Source: Ureibacillus sinduriensis BLB-1 = JCM 15800 (GTDB lineage Bacteria > Bacillota > Bacilli > Bacillales_A > Planococcaceae). From it: 64,000 nucleotides of DNA. Both the position numbers and the translations under genes were made by a program. Where the stretch lies: assembly GCF_000772955.1 (NCBI RefSeq), contig NZ_JPVO01000044.1, positions 83,563 to 147,562 on the forward strand, read 5' to 3'. Below the pieces are notes generated by a model. The model searched no databases. It was not told the origin of the DNA and saw nothing but the letters and a program-made list of their open reading frames with translations. Below, piece by piece: positions 26,131 through 36,825 of the stretch; the stretch's first letter is position 1, and each line of letters starts with the position of its first letter.

Positions 26131-26347
26131 GCGGTTTCCCTCCTTTGTGTGGATCTGGGTAAGGGCTATATAGTTGCGGCCAAAGTGTACCGGACATTAG
26201 TGCTTCATGAGGAGTGAATTGTTGAAGACCTGGTGGCTGAAAATTCATGTACAGTTGCGGAGGGGTATTGTAACTTTTGACGCGTATTGGTTTGCATGGA
26301 TCAAATGGACCGACGAAAGGTTTCCAATACTTATACTGAGAAAACAT
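26123..26347 (-). CDS. cotJA: Spore coat protein CotJA
   Basis: 74 residues, rich in Pro, Tyr and Gly, with PFDPCKPIRVKSYNTPPQLY and HEALMSGTLWPQLYSPY, which is the CotJA pattern. AAAGGAGG precedes the ATG. It is the first gene of cotJABC. In B. subtilis CotJA and CotJC depend on each other for assembly in the coat. Confidence 0.93.
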   Translation of the reverse strand: MFSQYKYWKPFVGPFDPCKPIRVKSYNTPPQLYMNFQPPGLQQFTPHEALMSGTLWPQLYSPYPDPHKGGKPHG

Positions 26348-26625
26348 AAAATCCTCCTTTCATTTTGACAGATCACTAACCTATCTGCACCATATACAAC
26401 CAAGACTGATTGTCAAATGAATGCTAAACAATTAGCCTAGTTTCTAACAACCCATGTATATGAACTCCCCAATCAAAATATTCATAAAAACCGATGGGCA
26501 TAAAATAAGGATATCTAACTGCCAAGGACTCCTCATTCATTGATTTGTTTTTAAGGATGTATGGTTTCCTGGATGGAAATCACCCAATTTACTGACAGTC
26601 ATCAAAAAAATATTAAAAAAGTATT
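26348..26625. other. Divergent promoter region of cotJ and prkA
   Basis: No gene seen. It must hold the cotJ promoter on the minus strand. I did not find a convincing sigma-E box for cotJ by eye. Confidence 0.45.
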
Positions 26626-26627
26626 CG

Positions 26628-26656
26628 GTATCATTAAGTCATTCGCTTCATACATT
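26628..26656 (+). promoter_or_regulatory. Putative sigma-E promoter of prkA
   Basis: CATACATT at 26649-26656 matches the sigma-E -10 consensus CATACAnT exactly. The -35 region around GTATCATT (26628-26635) is weaker, and the gap is slightly short. It is 33 nt upstream of the inferred start codon. prkA is sigma-E controlled in B. subtilis. Confidence 0.55.
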
Positions 26657-26689
26657 GATAAAAACTCACCCTGAATGGAGGTAATTACT

Positions 26690-28585
26690 ATCGATATATT
26701 AAACAGGGTTAGGCGCTACAAAGAAGAAGAGGATAGCTTGAAATGGGAAGGTACATTCGCCGAATACTTAGCGTTGGTTAAGGAAAGACCGCAAGTCGCT
26801 CAAACAGCCCATTCCCGTGTGTACAATATGATTAAAAGTGCTGGAGTAGAAGAAAGAGATGGCAAGAAGATGTTCCAGTTTTTTGGAGAACAAATTTTTG
26901 GCCTTGAAACCGCATTGGAAAGACTGGTGGAGGAGTATTTCCATCCGGCAGCCAGAAGGTTGGACGTACGTAAACGCATTCTCTTATTAATGGGGCCTGT
27001 TAGTGGTGGTAAATCTACCATTGTTACACTTCTCAAACGGGGATTGGAGCAGTATTCCCGGACTGACGAAGGGGCGGTATATGCAATAAAAGGCTGTCCG
27101 ATGCATGAAGACCCGCTTCATCTAATACCTCAGCATCTTAGGGAAGACTTCTATAAGGAATATGGAATTCGTATAGAAGGAAGCCTATCTCCATTAAATA
27201 CAATGCGTCTTGAACAAGAATATGGCGGTCATATTGAAGACGTCATCATTGAACGAATCTTTTTCTCGGAAGATAGACGGGTTGGTATTGGGACCTTTAC
27301 CCCTTCAGATCCGAAATCGCAGGACATTGCGGATTTAACAGGAAGCATTGATTTTTCCACAATTGCGGAGTTCGGTTCGGAATCGGACCCAAGAGCGTAT
27401 CGCTTTGATGGGGAGTTGAATAAAGCAAATCGGGGAATGATGGAATTCCAGGAAATGTTGAAGCTGGATGAAAAGTTTTTATGGCATTTATTATCCTTAA
27501 CGCAAGAAGGAAACTTCAAAGCTGGTCGTTTTGCGCTTATCAGTGCAGACGAGCTCATTGTCGCCCATACAAATGAAACTGAGTATCGAACGTTTATTTC
27601 GAACAAAAAGAATGAAGCGTTGCACTCCCGAATTATCGTGATGCCGATTCCTTATAACTTGAAGGTAAGCGAGGAAGAGCGCATTTACGCTAAAATGATA
27701 CGTGAAAGTGATATGGCGCATGTTCACATCGCCCCACACGCACTTCGGGCAGCGGCCATCTTCTCCGTCTTAACAAGGTTGGAAATACCAAAAAAACAAG
27801 GCATTGACCTAGTGAAGAAAATGCGTCTTTATGATGGGGAAAGTGTGGAAGGATTCAATTCGGTAGACGTTGAGGAATTGAAAAAAGAATATCCAAATGA
27901 AGGCATGAATGGCATTGACCCCCGTTATGTCATTAACCGGATTTCCTCTGCCATTATTCGTAAGGAAGTCCCTTCAATAAACGCCTTGGACGTTTTACGC
28001 TCATTAAAAGAGGGGCTCGATCAACACGCGTCGATTTCGGATGAAGATAAAGAAAAATATATGAATTATATTGCAATCGCAAGAAGAGAATACGATGAAA
28101 TCGCGAAAAATGAAGTACAAAAAGCGTTCGTCTACTCATATGAAGAGTCTGCAAAACATCTCATGAACAACTATCTAGATAACGTGGAAGCTTTCTGCAA
28201 TAAAAACAAGCTTCGTGACCCGATTACGGGAGAAGAAATGAATCCGGATGAAAAACTGATGCGCTCGATTGAAGAGCAAATTGGCATTTCAGAAAATGCT
28301 AAACGGGCATTCCGTGAAGAAATTTTAATCAGACTTTCTGCTTTTGCCCGTAAAGGCAAGAGGTTCGATTATAATTCCCACGAAAGATTAAGAGAAGCCA
28401 TTCAGAAAAAATTGTTTGCCGATTTAAAAGACGTGGTGAAAATAACGACTTCTTCCAAAACACCGGACGAATCGCAGCTTAAGAAGATTAATGAAGTAGT
28501 TGCAAGATTGATTGATGAGCACGGGTATGACTCCAACTCAGCCAATGAGCTATTAAGATATGTAGGAAGTTTGCTAAATAGATAG
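26690..28585 (+). CDS. prkA: Serine protein kinase/AAA+ protein PrkA, apparent ATC start
   Basis: 631 residues when started at ATC 26690, the length of B. subtilis PrkA. The N-terminus then reads (M)DILNRVRRYKEEE, in register with the known family start. GGAGG at 26677-26681 lies 8 nt before the ATC. The only in-frame ATG (26675) overlaps that site and has no site of its own. An AAA+-like N-terminal domain carries the P-loop GPVSGGKST, and the C-terminal part is the PrkA domain. In sporulating Bacillus PrkA supports mother-cell events linked to sigma-K. First gene of the prkA-yhbH-spoVR neighbourhood. Confidence 0.9.
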   Translation: MDILNRVRRYKEEEDSLKWEGTFAEYLALVKERPQVAQTAHSRVYNMIKSAGVEERDGKKMFQFFGEQIFGLETALERLVEEYFHPAARRLDVRKRILLLMGPVSGGKSTIVTLLKRGLEQYSRTDEGAVYAIKGCPMHEDPLHLIPQHLREDFYKEYGIRIEGSLSPLNTMRLEQEYGGHIEDVIIERIFFSEDRRVGIGTFTPSDPKSQDIADLTGSIDFSTIAEFGSESDPRAYRFDGELNKANRGMMEFQEMLKLDEKFLWHLLSLTQEGNFKAGRFALISADELIVAHTNETEYRTFISNKKNEALHSRIIVMPIPYNLKVSEEERIYAKMIRESDMAHVHIAPHALRAAAIFSVLTRLEIPKKQGIDLVKKMRLYDGESVEGFNSVDVEELKKEYPNEGMNGIDPRYVINRISSAIIRKEVPSINALDVLRSLKEGLDQHASISDEDKEKYMNYIAIARREYDEIAKNEVQKAFVYSYEESAKHLMNNYLDNVEAFCNKNKLRDPITGEEMNPDEKLMRSIEEQIGISENAKRAFREEILIRLSAFARKGKRFDYNSHERLREAIQKKLFADLKDVVKITTSSKTPDESQLKKINEVVARLIDEHGYDSNSANELLRYVGSLLNR

Positions 28586-28609
28586 TTAATAGAAGGAATA
28601 TATTGTTAG

Positions 28610-28643
28610 GAGTGTCCATAAAATTTAGGACACTCATTTTTTT
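28610..28643 (+). terminator. Terminator of prkA
   Basis: 8-bp stem GAGTGTCC/GGACACTC with seven T. It implies that yhbH has its own promoter. Confidence 0.85.
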
Positions 28644-28821
28644 ATCTTCATACCGCAAATGGTAATACAAGAGATAATTATCGGAGTGTTAGAATATTTT
28701 GTATTAAATGGGGATTTTGTTGAATAAAGCAGTGCAATTTGTCAGAAAATTCGCATATTATAAGAAAAGTGATTTTCTACTTTTGAAAAATGAAACTTTA
28801 ATAAAGATGGGTGAGGATAAC

Positions 28822-29988
28822 ATGAGTGAAAATCAGAATCGAAACTTTGTCGTCTCTCAGGAAAACTGGTCACTCCATCGTAAAGGGTACCAAGATCAAC
28901 TACGGCATATGGATAAAGTAAAAGATGCGATTAAAAACAATTTACCAGACTTAATAAGTGAAGAAAGTATAATTATGTCTAATGGAAAAGAGGTTATCAA
29001 AATACCGATCCGTTCATTAGATGAGTATAAAATCCGTTATAACTATGGAAAGTCAAAACATGTTGGTCAAGGACAAGGCGATAGCCAAATTGGGGATGTT
29101 GTTGCCCGTGATGGAAAACCGGGGAATCAAGGAGCACAAGGTCAAGGCAAAAAAGCCGGTGATCAGCCCGGTCAAGATTATTATGAAGCAGAAGTCAGCC
29201 TGGAAGATGTTCAAAAAATGTTATTCAAAGAATTGGAGCTTCCGAATCTGCAAAGAAAAGAAACAGCAGATATTTCAACAGAAAAGATAGAGTTCAATGA
29301 TATTCGAAAAAAAGGTCTAATGGGAAATATCGACAAGAAGAAAACAATTCTGACAGCCATCAAGAGAAATGCGATGAAGGGTAAGGCTGAAATTGCCCCG
29401 ATTTCCAACGATGACTTACGTTTTAAAACTTGGGATGAGGTAACGAAGCCTGAAACAAAGGCTGTCGTGCTTGCCATGATGGATACGAGTGGTTCTATGG
29501 GGAATTTTGAGAAGTTTTGTGCAAGGAGCTTTTTCTTTTGGATGACCCGTTTTTTACGTACAAAGTACAAAACCGTTGAAATTGAATTTATTGCGCACCA
29601 TACAGAAGCAAAGGTTGTGACAGAGGAAGAGTTCTTTACCAAGGGGGAAAGTGGGGGGACGATTTGCTCTTCAGCCTACTCGAAGGCTTTGGAATTGATT
29701 GAGCAAAAGTATAGCCCTGTTCGTTATAATATTTACCCTGTGCATTTCTCGGATGGCGAAAATTTTTCAACCGACAATGAGAAATGTTTAAGGTTGGTAA
29801 ATGAGTTAATAGAGCTATCCAGTATGTTTGGCTATGGCGAGGTCAATCCAAACAACCGCTATTCCTCATTGATGTCGACCTTTAAAAAAATTGATAATCC
29901 AAAATTCCGTCATTATGTGTTACGTCAGAAAAAAGATGTATATGATACATTGAAAAACTTTTTCCAGAAGCAGGAGACGACTGTTTAA
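28822..29988 (+). CDS. yhbH: Sporulation protein YhbH (VWA-like)
   Basis: 388 residues from the ATG at 28822, near GGGTGAGGATAAC. The open frame reaches 28708, but the family start ([19 protein letters not shown]) fits the later ATG. A low-complexity Gly/Gln linker (about residues 85-120) separates an N-terminal part from a VWA-like domain with the metal-site motif [11 protein letters not shown]. It is the partner of PrkA and SpoVR in spore formers and, as YeaH, in enterobacteria. Confidence 0.93.
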   Translation: MSENQNRNFVVSQENWSLHRKGYQDQLRHMDKVKDAIKNNLPDLISEESIIMSNGKEVIKIPIRSLDEYKIRYNYGKSKHVGQGQGDSQIGDVVARDGKPGNQGAQGQGKKAGDQPGQDYYEAEVSLEDVQKMLFKELELPNLQRKETADISTEKIEFNDIRKKGLMGNIDKKKTILTAIKRNAMKGKAEIAPISNDDLRFKTWDEVTKPETKAVVLAMMDTSGSMGNFEKFCARSFFFWMTRFLRTKYKTVEIEFIAHHTEAKVVTEEEFFTKGESGGTICSSAYSKALELIEQKYSPVRYNIYPVHFSDGENFSTDNEKCLRLVNELIELSSMFGYGEVNPNNRYSSLMSTFKKIDNPKFRHYVLRQKKDVYDTLKNFFQKQETTV

Positions 29989-30065
29989 CAAAAAGTATTC
30001 ATAGAAATAAGTGAAAGAAATTCACTTTTTGGTGAAAATCGTGTTTTTTTATTGGGGGAGATAAG

Positions 30066-31466
30066 GTGGAAAAAGAGCTGCATAAAGCAATTGAAGATAT
30101 AACTGATGTTGCCATAGGTTTTGGCCTCGATTTCTTTCCAATGCATTATGAAATTTGTCCGGCAGAAATAATCTATACAATCGGTGCATATGGAATGCCG
30201 ACGCGTTTTTCACATTGGAGCTTCGGAAAACAGTTTCATAAAATGAAGTTGCAATATGATCTTGGTTTGAGCCAAATCTATGAATTAGTCATTAACTCCA
30301 ATCCTTGTTACGCATTTTTATTGGATACGAATACGTTGACCCAAAATAAACTGATTATCGCGCATGTATTGGCGCACTGCGATTTTTTCAAAAACAATGT
30401 TCGTTTCTCCAATACAAGGCGAGACATGGTGGAAAGCATGACCGCTACTGCAGATCGGATCGCGAGCTATGAGCGGCTTTATGGGAAAGAGGAAGTTGAA
30501 CAATTTTTGGATGCAATCTTGGCGATACAGGAACATATCGATCCTTCTATTATGAGGCCAAATTTATTGCAATATGAAGATGAGCTCGATGAAGATGAAA
30601 TCATCGTTGCAAAATCACCGTATGATGATTTATGGGATTTAGATAAAAAAGAGGAGCCGAAGCTACAAATTCGATATAAGAAAAAGAAATTCCCTCCAAA
30701 GCCTGAAAAGGATTTGCTTCTGTTTATAGAAATGCACAGTCGAGAGCTTGAAGAATGGCAGCGCGATATTTTAACGATGATGAGAGAAGAGATGCTGTAT
30801 TTCTGGCCGCAATTGGAAACAAAGATTATGAATGAGGGTTGGGCGTCTTATTGGCATCAAAGAATAATGAGGGAACTAAATTTAACGACCGATGAAACAA
30901 TTGAGTATGCAAAATTGAATGCTGGTGTTGTCCAACCATCCAAAACATCCATTAACCCATACTACTTAGGATTGAAAATCTTTGAAGATATCGAAAGACG
31001 CTACGACAACCCGACAGAAGAAATGATGAATATGGGTGTAAAACCTGGTTCTGGACGGGAAAAAATCTTTGAAGTTCGTGAAATTGAATCGGATATCTCC
31101 TTTATTCGAAATTACTTAACAAAAGAGCTTGTGGAGCAAGAAGATATGTATCTGTTCGAAAAGAAGGGGACAGATTACAAGATTACCGACAAGGATTATC
31201 GCAATGTCCGGGACCAGCTTGTTTCCATGAGAGTGAATGGTGGATTCCCATATATTGTTGTAGACAATGGGGACTATTTAAGGAATGGTGAGTTGTATTT
31301 AAAACATGGTTTTGAAGGTATGGAGTTAGATCCGCATTACTTGGAGCATGTATTGCCTTACATTTACCAATTGTGGGGTCGCCCGATCCATATTGAAACA
31401 TATGTAGAAAATAAACCAGTGCTCTATACGTACGATGGAAAACGGAATTATAGAAAGGCGTTATGA
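30066..31466 (+). CDS. spoVR: Stage V sporulation protein R
   Basis: 466 residues from a GTG that follows GGGGGAGATAAG. Typical SpoVR sequence: [18 protein letters not shown] at the start, [12 protein letters not shown], and [10 protein letters not shown] with its conserved His/Trp. No signal peptide. In B. subtilis it is needed for proper spore cortex; its chemistry is not settled. Third member of the conserved prkA-yhbH-spoVR set, 77 nt after yhbH. Confidence 0.95.
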   Translation: MEKELHKAIEDITDVAIGFGLDFFPMHYEICPAEIIYTIGAYGMPTRFSHWSFGKQFHKMKLQYDLGLSQIYELVINSNPCYAFLLDTNTLTQNKLIIAHVLAHCDFFKNNVRFSNTRRDMVESMTATADRIASYERLYGKEEVEQFLDAILAIQEHIDPSIMRPNLLQYEDELDEDEIIVAKSPYDDLWDLDKKEEPKLQIRYKKKKFPPKPEKDLLLFIEMHSRELEEWQRDILTMMREEMLYFWPQLETKIMNEGWASYWHQRIMRELNLTTDETIEYAKLNAGVVQPSKTSINPYYLGLKIFEDIERRYDNPTEEMMNMGVKPGSGREKIFEVREIESDISFIRNYLTKELVEQEDMYLFEKKGTDYKITDKDYRNVRDQLVSMRVNGGFPYIVVDNGDYLRNGELYLKHGFEGMELDPHYLEHVLPYIYQLWGRPIHIETYVENKPVLYTYDGKRNYRKAL

Positions 31467-31490
31467 TGGTCGATAATATTAAGATAATGC

Positions 31491-31532
31491 GCAAAAGCCC
31501 GTGAACATGTTGGTTCGCGGGCTTTTGCAATA
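31491..31532. terminator. Bidirectional terminator between spoVR and katA
   Basis: 16-bp stem GCAAAAGCCCGTGAAC/GTTCGCGGGCTTTTGC with a 6-nt loop between convergent genes. Confidence 0.88.
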
Positions 31533-31534
31533 AA

Positions 31535-33166
31535 TTAGTATGGATCTGCTTCTTTTCCTTTTTCCACTGCTTCATCAACAGCTTTTGATGCATTTTGTGC
31601 GCCGAGTGGATGCGGGGTGAATTCTGAACCAAATTCTTCTTTAGTATCCATTGATTTAGCTTTTTCCGCAATGCCTTCACGCAAGCGACGGCCATATTCT
31701 TCATCGGCTTCTTCGGCTAGTGCAATCATTTTATCCTGGATATCTTTTGGGCAAATTACTAAATCATTTACCAAATTATTGATCAGTTCGTCTTTTTCCC
31801 ATTGCTCGAAGTTACGGTACGTTTCACCGGCTTGTTTTGTATTGTCGTTACGGTCAATGGATTCACGGACCAAGTTCCCCTGAATTGATGGCGTATGCTC
31901 CACACCCGATTGCTCTGCTTCTTTTAAGCCGCCCATACTGGAAGGTTCGTAGTTAACATGTGGGTTTTGGCCGGGAGCTTTATCATTATAGAAGCGTAAC
32001 TGGCCACCTTCTTGGTTTGTTGCCACACGTTTTTTGGCAGCATTGATTGGTAATTGCAGATAGTTGGCACCTACACGGTAACGTTGTGTATCTGAATAGG
32101 AGAATGTCCGGCCTTGCAGCATTTTATCATCAGAGAAGTCTAAACCATCGACTAGCACCCCTGTACCGAAAGCTGCTTGTTCCACTTCGTTAAAGTAGTT
32201 TTCGGGATTTTTATTCAATACCATGCGTCCCACAGGCAACCATGGAAATTGATCATTTGGCCATAGCTTCGTGTCATCCAGTGGATCAAAATCGAGTTCT
32301 GGATGAGGGCCATCCTCCATAATTTGGACAAATAACTCCCATTCAGGATAGTCGCCTCTTTCGATTGCTTCATATAAATCCTGTGTTGCATGGTTGAAGT
32401 TCTTGCCCTGGATCTCCTCCGCTTCTTTGACGGTTAGATTTTTAATCCCTTGCTTCGGTTCCCAGTGGTATTTTACGAGAACAGCTTTTCCCTCCTCGTT
32501 AACCCATTTATAGGTATTAACTCCTGACCCCTGCATCATGCGGTAGTTTGCAGGAATTCCCCAAGGTGAGTATACGAAAGTCACCATATGGAATGTTTCA
32601 GGTGAATTCGCACAGAAATCAAAGAAGCGGCGCGAATCTTGTATATTTGTAACAGGATCTGGACGGAAAGCATGGATCATATCGGGAAACTTCATGGCAT
32701 CACGGATAAAGAAGATTTTCAGATTGTTTCCGACTAAATCCCAGTTTCCGTCTTCGGTATAAAATTTCACCGCAAACCCACGAGGGTCTCGTAATGTCTC
32801 GGGAGAGCCCACTCCATGTACAACTGTCGAGAAACGAACGAATACAGGTGTTTGTTTTCCTTTTTCCTGGAACAATTTTGCACGCGTATATTTTGATGCA
32901 GGATCTGTACCAACAGTACCATAAGCTTCAAAGTATCCGTGAGCACCAGCACCGCGGGCATGTACAATTCGTTCCGGAACTTTTTCACGATCGAAATGAC
33001 TGATTTTCTCTATAAAATCGTAATTCTCCAATGTTGCAGGTCCGCGGTTTCCTACAGTGCGGATATTTTGGTTATTTGTAATCGGATGGCCTTGTCGGTT
33101 CGTCAATGTTGCATCATCTTCATAGTTAGTTTGGTACTTTTCTTGGTTTGAAGGGTCTTTTTTCAT
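31535..33166 (-). CDS. katA: Haem catalase
   Basis: 543 residues from the ATG at 33166; an ATG three codons earlier directly abuts the AAAGG site and is less likely. Monofunctional catalase splitting H2O2 into water and oxygen. The catalytic His is in [12 protein letters not shown], the Asn in [12 protein letters not shown] and the proximal haem Tyr in [15 protein letters not shown]. Small- to mid-subunit type without the C-terminal flavodoxin-like domain. I could not find a clear PerR box. Monocistronic. Confidence 0.95.
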   Translation of the reverse strand: MKKDPSNQEKYQTNYEDDATLTNRQGHPITNNQNIRTVGNRGPATLENYDFIEKISHFDREKVPERIVHARGAGAHGYFEAYGTVGTDPASKYTRAKLFQEKGKQTPVFVRFSTVVHGVGSPETLRDPRGFAVKFYTEDGNWDLVGNNLKIFFIRDAMKFPDMIHAFRPDPVTNIQDSRRFFDFCANSPETFHMVTFVYSPWGIPANYRMMQGSGVNTYKWVNEEGKAVLVKYHWEPKQGIKNLTVKEAEEIQGKNFNHATQDLYEAIERGDYPEWELFVQIMEDGPHPELDFDPLDDTKLWPNDQFPWLPVGRMVLNKNPENYFNEVEQAAFGTGVLVDGLDFSDDKMLQGRTFSYSDTQRYRVGANYLQLPINAAKKRVATNQEGGQLRFYNDKAPGQNPHVNYEPSSMGGLKEAEQSGVEHTPSIQGNLVRESIDRNDNTKQAGETYRNFEQWEKDELINNLVNDLVICPKDIQDKMIALAEEADEEYGRRLREGIAEKAKSMDTKEEFGSEFTPHPLGAQNASKAVDEAVEKGKEADPY

Positions 33167-33385
33167 GACTTTCATCCTTTCTATTCACTAACCGAATTGA
33201 ACTGAGACTTATCCCTAATGAAGAAAAATTTAGAAATAATCGATACTATTATTCCCCAATTCATTTAAAAGTAAGCATGGGCAGGAATGAATTTTATGTT
33301 TAGCTATCGAACTTTGGTGATATTGATAGTTAGCTTCGAACAATTCATATCGGGGTGAAAATACCAATTTTTTAGGAGGTTGCCA

Positions 33386-34210
33386 ATGTTTCGACATCAA
33401 AAAGAATTGCAATTTGAAGTGAAGGTGGAGCGTCCGGACGCACTATTAGCCAGACAAATTCAAGAGTTGCTAGGTGGGCAATTTGGAGAAATGAGCGTCA
33501 TGATGCAGTATCTGTTCCAAGGCTTTAACTGCCGCGGTGAAGAGAAGTACAAGGATATGTTAATGGATATCGGAACAGAAGAAATCGGTCACGTTGAAAT
33601 GCTATGTAACCTGATTAGCCAACTACTGGATGGCGTTTCACCGGCAGAACAAATTGAAGCGGCAAAAGATCCGATGACAGCTGCAATATTAGGTGGAACA
33701 AATCCACAACATCTTATTGTAAGCGGGTTGGGAGCAACACCGAAAGATTCGAATGGTGTGCCATGGAATGCCGGTTATATCGCTTCAAGTGGCAATTTAC
33801 TAGCGGATTTCCGTGCCAATTTAAATGCTGAATCTCAAGGGCGCCTGCAAGTATCACGAGTATATGAAATGACAACAGACGAAGGGGTTCGCGATGTTCT
33901 GCGTAATATGATTGCTCGCGATCGCTACCACCAATATCAATGGATGGCAGCAATTGCCGAACTTGAAGAAAAGAACGGTGTTGCAGTACCAGGCTCGTTC
34001 CCTCCTGAAGCGGAAATGGATGCTCAGGTGCATGCATACGAATTTTGGGATTTATCAGAGGGCTCGCAATCGGCAGAGGGACTTTGGGCTAAAGGTTCCG
34101 CTCCTGATGGGACAGGAGACTTTATGTATCTTAAAGATCCTAAACCGCTTGGCCAAGTGCCAAATCCAAAACCTCCACATTTCTCGACACATAATGATAT
34201 TAATATATAA
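33386..34210 (+). CDS. Manganese catalase family protein
   Basis: 274 residues from the ATG at 33386 with TAGGAGGTTGCC before it. Ferritin-like di-manganese protein: Glu in GEMSVMMQYLFQ, GTEEIGHVEML (Glu and His), and RYHQYQWMAAIAEL near residue 180. The C-terminal arm (FMYLKDPKPLGQVPNPKPP) is typical of YdbD-like catalases. It would remove H2O2 without haem. It is related to but longer than CotJC at 24751-25320. Divergent from the haem catalase gene next door, so the two peroxide enzymes form a pair. Confidence 0.92.
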   Translation: MFRHQKELQFEVKVERPDALLARQIQELLGGQFGEMSVMMQYLFQGFNCRGEEKYKDMLMDIGTEEIGHVEMLCNLISQLLDGVSPAEQIEAAKDPMTAAILGGTNPQHLIVSGLGATPKDSNGVPWNAGYIASSGNLLADFRANLNAESQGRLQVSRVYEMTTDEGVRDVLRNMIARDRYHQYQWMAAIAELEEKNGVAVPGSFPPEAEMDAQVHAYEFWDLSEGSQSAEGLWAKGSAPDGTGDFMYLKDPKPLGQVPNPKPPHFSTHNDINI

Positions 34211-34220
34211 GCAAAAATCA

Positions 34221-34262
34221 AAAGGGGAATCGCTGCATTTTACGTGCAACGATTCCCTTTTA
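34221..34262. terminator. Bidirectional terminator between manganese catalase and RNase J genes
   Basis: AAAAGGGGAATCG and TGCA helices with their complements, flanked by A and T tracts. Confidence 0.85.
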
Positions 34263-35927
34263 TTAGATCGCAATAATGATGGGAAGGATCATCGGTTTTT
34301 TCTTAGTTTTTTCAAACAAGTAAATACCCACTTCTTTTTTTATGGCTCTCTTCATCCCCATTATATTGGGGTCTTTGAATGGATCAACTGTTCTTTTTAC
34401 GAGTTCATTTATGTCCTGTAACAAACTTTCTGAATCTCTTGCATAAACAAATCCTCTCGAAATACAATCGGGATCCGAGATTCGTTTGCCATCCTCTTTG
34501 CTAATTGTGACGACCACCACCAACATCCCTTCTTCGGAAAGGTGTTTACGATCTCGTAGTACAATTTCAACAATTTCATCATCCCCAACATTATCAACAT
34601 AAGTATCCCCGGCAGGCACTTTTCTAGTTTGGCGGGCTTCCCCATCAGCAATATCCACGACATCGCCATTACGAATAATGAATGTATGATTGCGTTCAAC
34701 ACCAACTGCTTCCGCGAGTAAACGATGTATATGAAGCATCCGGTATTCGCCATGAATAGGGATAAAATATTTTGGCTTCATAAGTGTTAGCATAAGCTTC
34801 AAATCTTCTTGATACCCATGCCCCGAAACATGCATTCCCGTAGTGCTTGAAGAGCCATATATAACCTTTGCCCCCAGTTGGAAAAGATTATCAACTATTT
34901 TCGAAACGCCCTTTTCATTTCCGGGAATTGGGGAAGACGCAAATATCACCGTATCATCAGGTAATACCCGTACATCTCGGTTATTGTTTGTTGATAATTT
35001 CGATAGGGCGGCTAATGGCTCGCCTTGGCTGCCGGTACATAACACTACAACACGCTCAGGTGGGTATTGTTTTATATCACGTGCATCGATCAGCATCCAA
35101 TCTGGAATTTCAACATAGCCTCGTTCTTTTGCGACTTTTACCACATTCACCATACTACGGCCCAATAAAGCTAATTTACGATTCGTTTTTATAGTCGCAT
35201 GGACGATTTGTTGCACACGATTAACATTAGAAGCAAACGTGGAGATAATGATTTTTCCTGTAGCGTTCAAGAAGGCTTCCTCGATATGTGATCCAACTTT
35301 GCTTTCCGAAGGTGTCAAGCCAGGCCGTTCTGCGTTTGTACTTTCAGAAATTAAGGCAAGGACGCCTTCTTCGCCGATTTTCGCCATTTTGTGAATATCT
35401 GAATATTGGTCATTTATCGGTGTAAGGTCGAATTTGAAGTCACCGGTATGGACAACTTTTCCTTCCGGAGTATCAAATACAATTCCCAGACAGTCGGGAA
35501 TACTATGACTTGTTCTGAAGAAGCTGGCTTTCATCTCGCCTAAATTCAACTTGGACTCTGAGTTGATTTCGATTAATGTAGATTCCCGCAAAATTTTATG
35601 TTCTTTAAGCTTTAATTCGATTAGACCAAGTGTAAACCTAGTGGCATATACTGGGATATTAAGCTTTTTAAGAAAGTAGGGTATCCCGCCGATATGATCT
35701 TCGTGGCCATGGGTTACTACCAGTCCGCGGATTTTATGTTTGTTTTCCTGCAAATAAGAAACATCAGGAATGATCAAATTAATTCCGAGCAGCGACTCAT
35801 CTGCAAATTTTGCACCACAGTCAACGATTACTAAGTCGTTGCCATATTCAATAACATACATATTTTTGCCGATTTCATTTATACCACCTAAAGCAAAAAT
35901 AGAAAGTGTACTTTTTCTATCAGACAA
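34263..35927 (-). CDS. Ribonuclease J paralogue
   Basis: 554 residues from a TTG at 35927, with AGAGGGG 5-6 nt upstream; an ATG at 35951 has no site of its own. Metallo-beta-lactamase/beta-CASP nuclease for 5' exonuclease and endonuclease mRNA decay. The HGHEDHIGG motif is fully intact as in RNase J1. Other parts (NAERPGLTPSESKVGS, QYPPERVVVLCTGSQGEPLAALSKL) look more like RNase J2. The C-terminus ends in EKTKKKPMILPIIIAI as usual. The gene is not beside ykzG/rpoY, so it may be a third RNase J rather than rnjA. Confidence 0.88.
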   Translation of the reverse strand: MSDRKSTLSIFALGGINEIGKNMYVIEYGNDLVIVDCGAKFADESLLGINLIIPDVSYLQENKHKIRGLVVTHGHEDHIGGIPYFLKKLNIPVYATRFTLGLIELKLKEHKILRESTLIEINSESKLNLGEMKASFFRTSHSIPDCLGIVFDTPEGKVVHTGDFKFDLTPINDQYSDIHKMAKIGEEGVLALISESTNAERPGLTPSESKVGSHIEEAFLNATGKIIISTFASNVNRVQQIVHATIKTNRKLALLGRSMVNVVKVAKERGYVEIPDWMLIDARDIKQYPPERVVVLCTGSQGEPLAALSKLSTNNNRDVRVLPDDTVIFASSPIPGNEKGVSKIVDNLFQLGAKVIYGSSSTTGMHVSGHGYQEDLKLMLTLMKPKYFIPIHGEYRMLHIHRLLAEAVGVERNHTFIIRNGDVVDIADGEARQTRKVPAGDTYVDNVGDDEIVEIVLRDRKHLSEEGMLVVVVTISKEDGKRISDPDCISRGFVYARDSESLLQDINELVKRTVDPFKDPNIMGMKRAIKKEVGIYLFEKTKKKPMILPIIIAI

Positions 35928-36132
35928 ATTGACCCCTCTTTTCAACAACATTTACTAAATTACAGTATAGGTAGATGCAAGTTGAACTATACGAAAAGAA
36001 TCCAAAGTATATTAAGTTCTGAAAATAACACTTTCTATCAGAAAAACTACTAAAATCGAGAATGAAAAGAGAAGTTCTCGAATAATAATATTTTATAACT
36101 AATAGAAAATAATTGTAAAAGGGGTGAGTAGG

Positions 36133-36819
36133 TTGTTCCAATTATTTTTATTGTTGTTAGAAGTGGTCTATCTTTTTTTAGCATTCAAGACAGGAAGTAC
36201 TCTATATTTAATCGTTGCAATAGGATTAGGTGCTTGGTGGCTCTATGAGTTAAACAAAGACGCGAAAAAACGAAGCGAAGCTTTACTAAATGAAACGATT
36301 CAAAAAGTAGAACAGCACCCTCATACTCGCTATATTATATCTTCCGATTATTTAAGTGCATTAATGCTTGATGAAAACTCCAATACATTAAGAATACTAG
36401 AGAGAGAAGAGATAGATGAGGATTTTGATAAGAAAGAATATGATTTTGAGGAATTATATGAAACAGCTATAGTGGAAGATGGAAATAATGTTGCCTTGAC
36501 ATCGAAAGGTGGCGTGCATGGTTGGTCCCTCATCGACGGGGGGGCAAAAGTGGATGTTCATGTAAATGAAATCGAAGAGACTCAAGAGCAAAAAGAGAAG
36601 GCCAAAGAAGTTAAGAAATTAATACTTAAAATTGTAGTGGATGATTTGGCCGATCCAATACTGGAATATGTCTTTTTGGACAATGAGCAAGAAGTTCCGA
36701 AAGAACTGGATGAATACAAGGATATCTTTAAAGAATGTACAAAGTGGTATCAAAAAATAAGCGTTATCATTAAAAGGCACGAGCATGAACGGAAGATTCA
36801 GGAAGTACAAATAATTTAG
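36133..36819 (+). CDS. Unknown protein with N-terminal membrane hairpin
   Basis: 228 residues from a TTG at 36133, close after GGGGTGAG; a GTG at 36124 would abut the site. Two membrane segments at about residues 1-17 and 20-38 are followed by a long cytosolic, strongly acidic and charged region (EDFDKKEYDFEELYETA; EETQEQKEKAKEVKKL). Beginning near residue 45 a coiled helix is likely. No family recognised. Monocistronic, own terminator. Confidence 0.6.
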   Translation: MFQLFLLLLEVVYLFLAFKTGSTLYLIVAIGLGAWWLYELNKDAKKRSEALLNETIQKVEQHPHTRYIISSDYLSALMLDENSNTLRILEREEIDEDFDKKEYDFEELYETAIVEDGNNVALTSKGGVHGWSLIDGGAKVDVHVNEIEETQEQKEKAKEVKKLILKIVVDDLADPILEYVFLDNEQEVPKELDEYKDIFKECTKWYQKISVIIKRHEHERKIQEVQII

Positions 36820-36825
36820 CTTAGA

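Noticed and set aside
33186..33385. PerR or sigma-B box between the two catalase genes
   Set aside because: A partial AT-rich palindrome near 33230 does not match the PerR consensus, and no GTTTAA/GGGTAT pair is present.
24751..34210. Prophage or genomic island around the coat and catalase genes
   Set aside because: No integrase, transposase, tRNA or phage genes; gene content is core spore biology.
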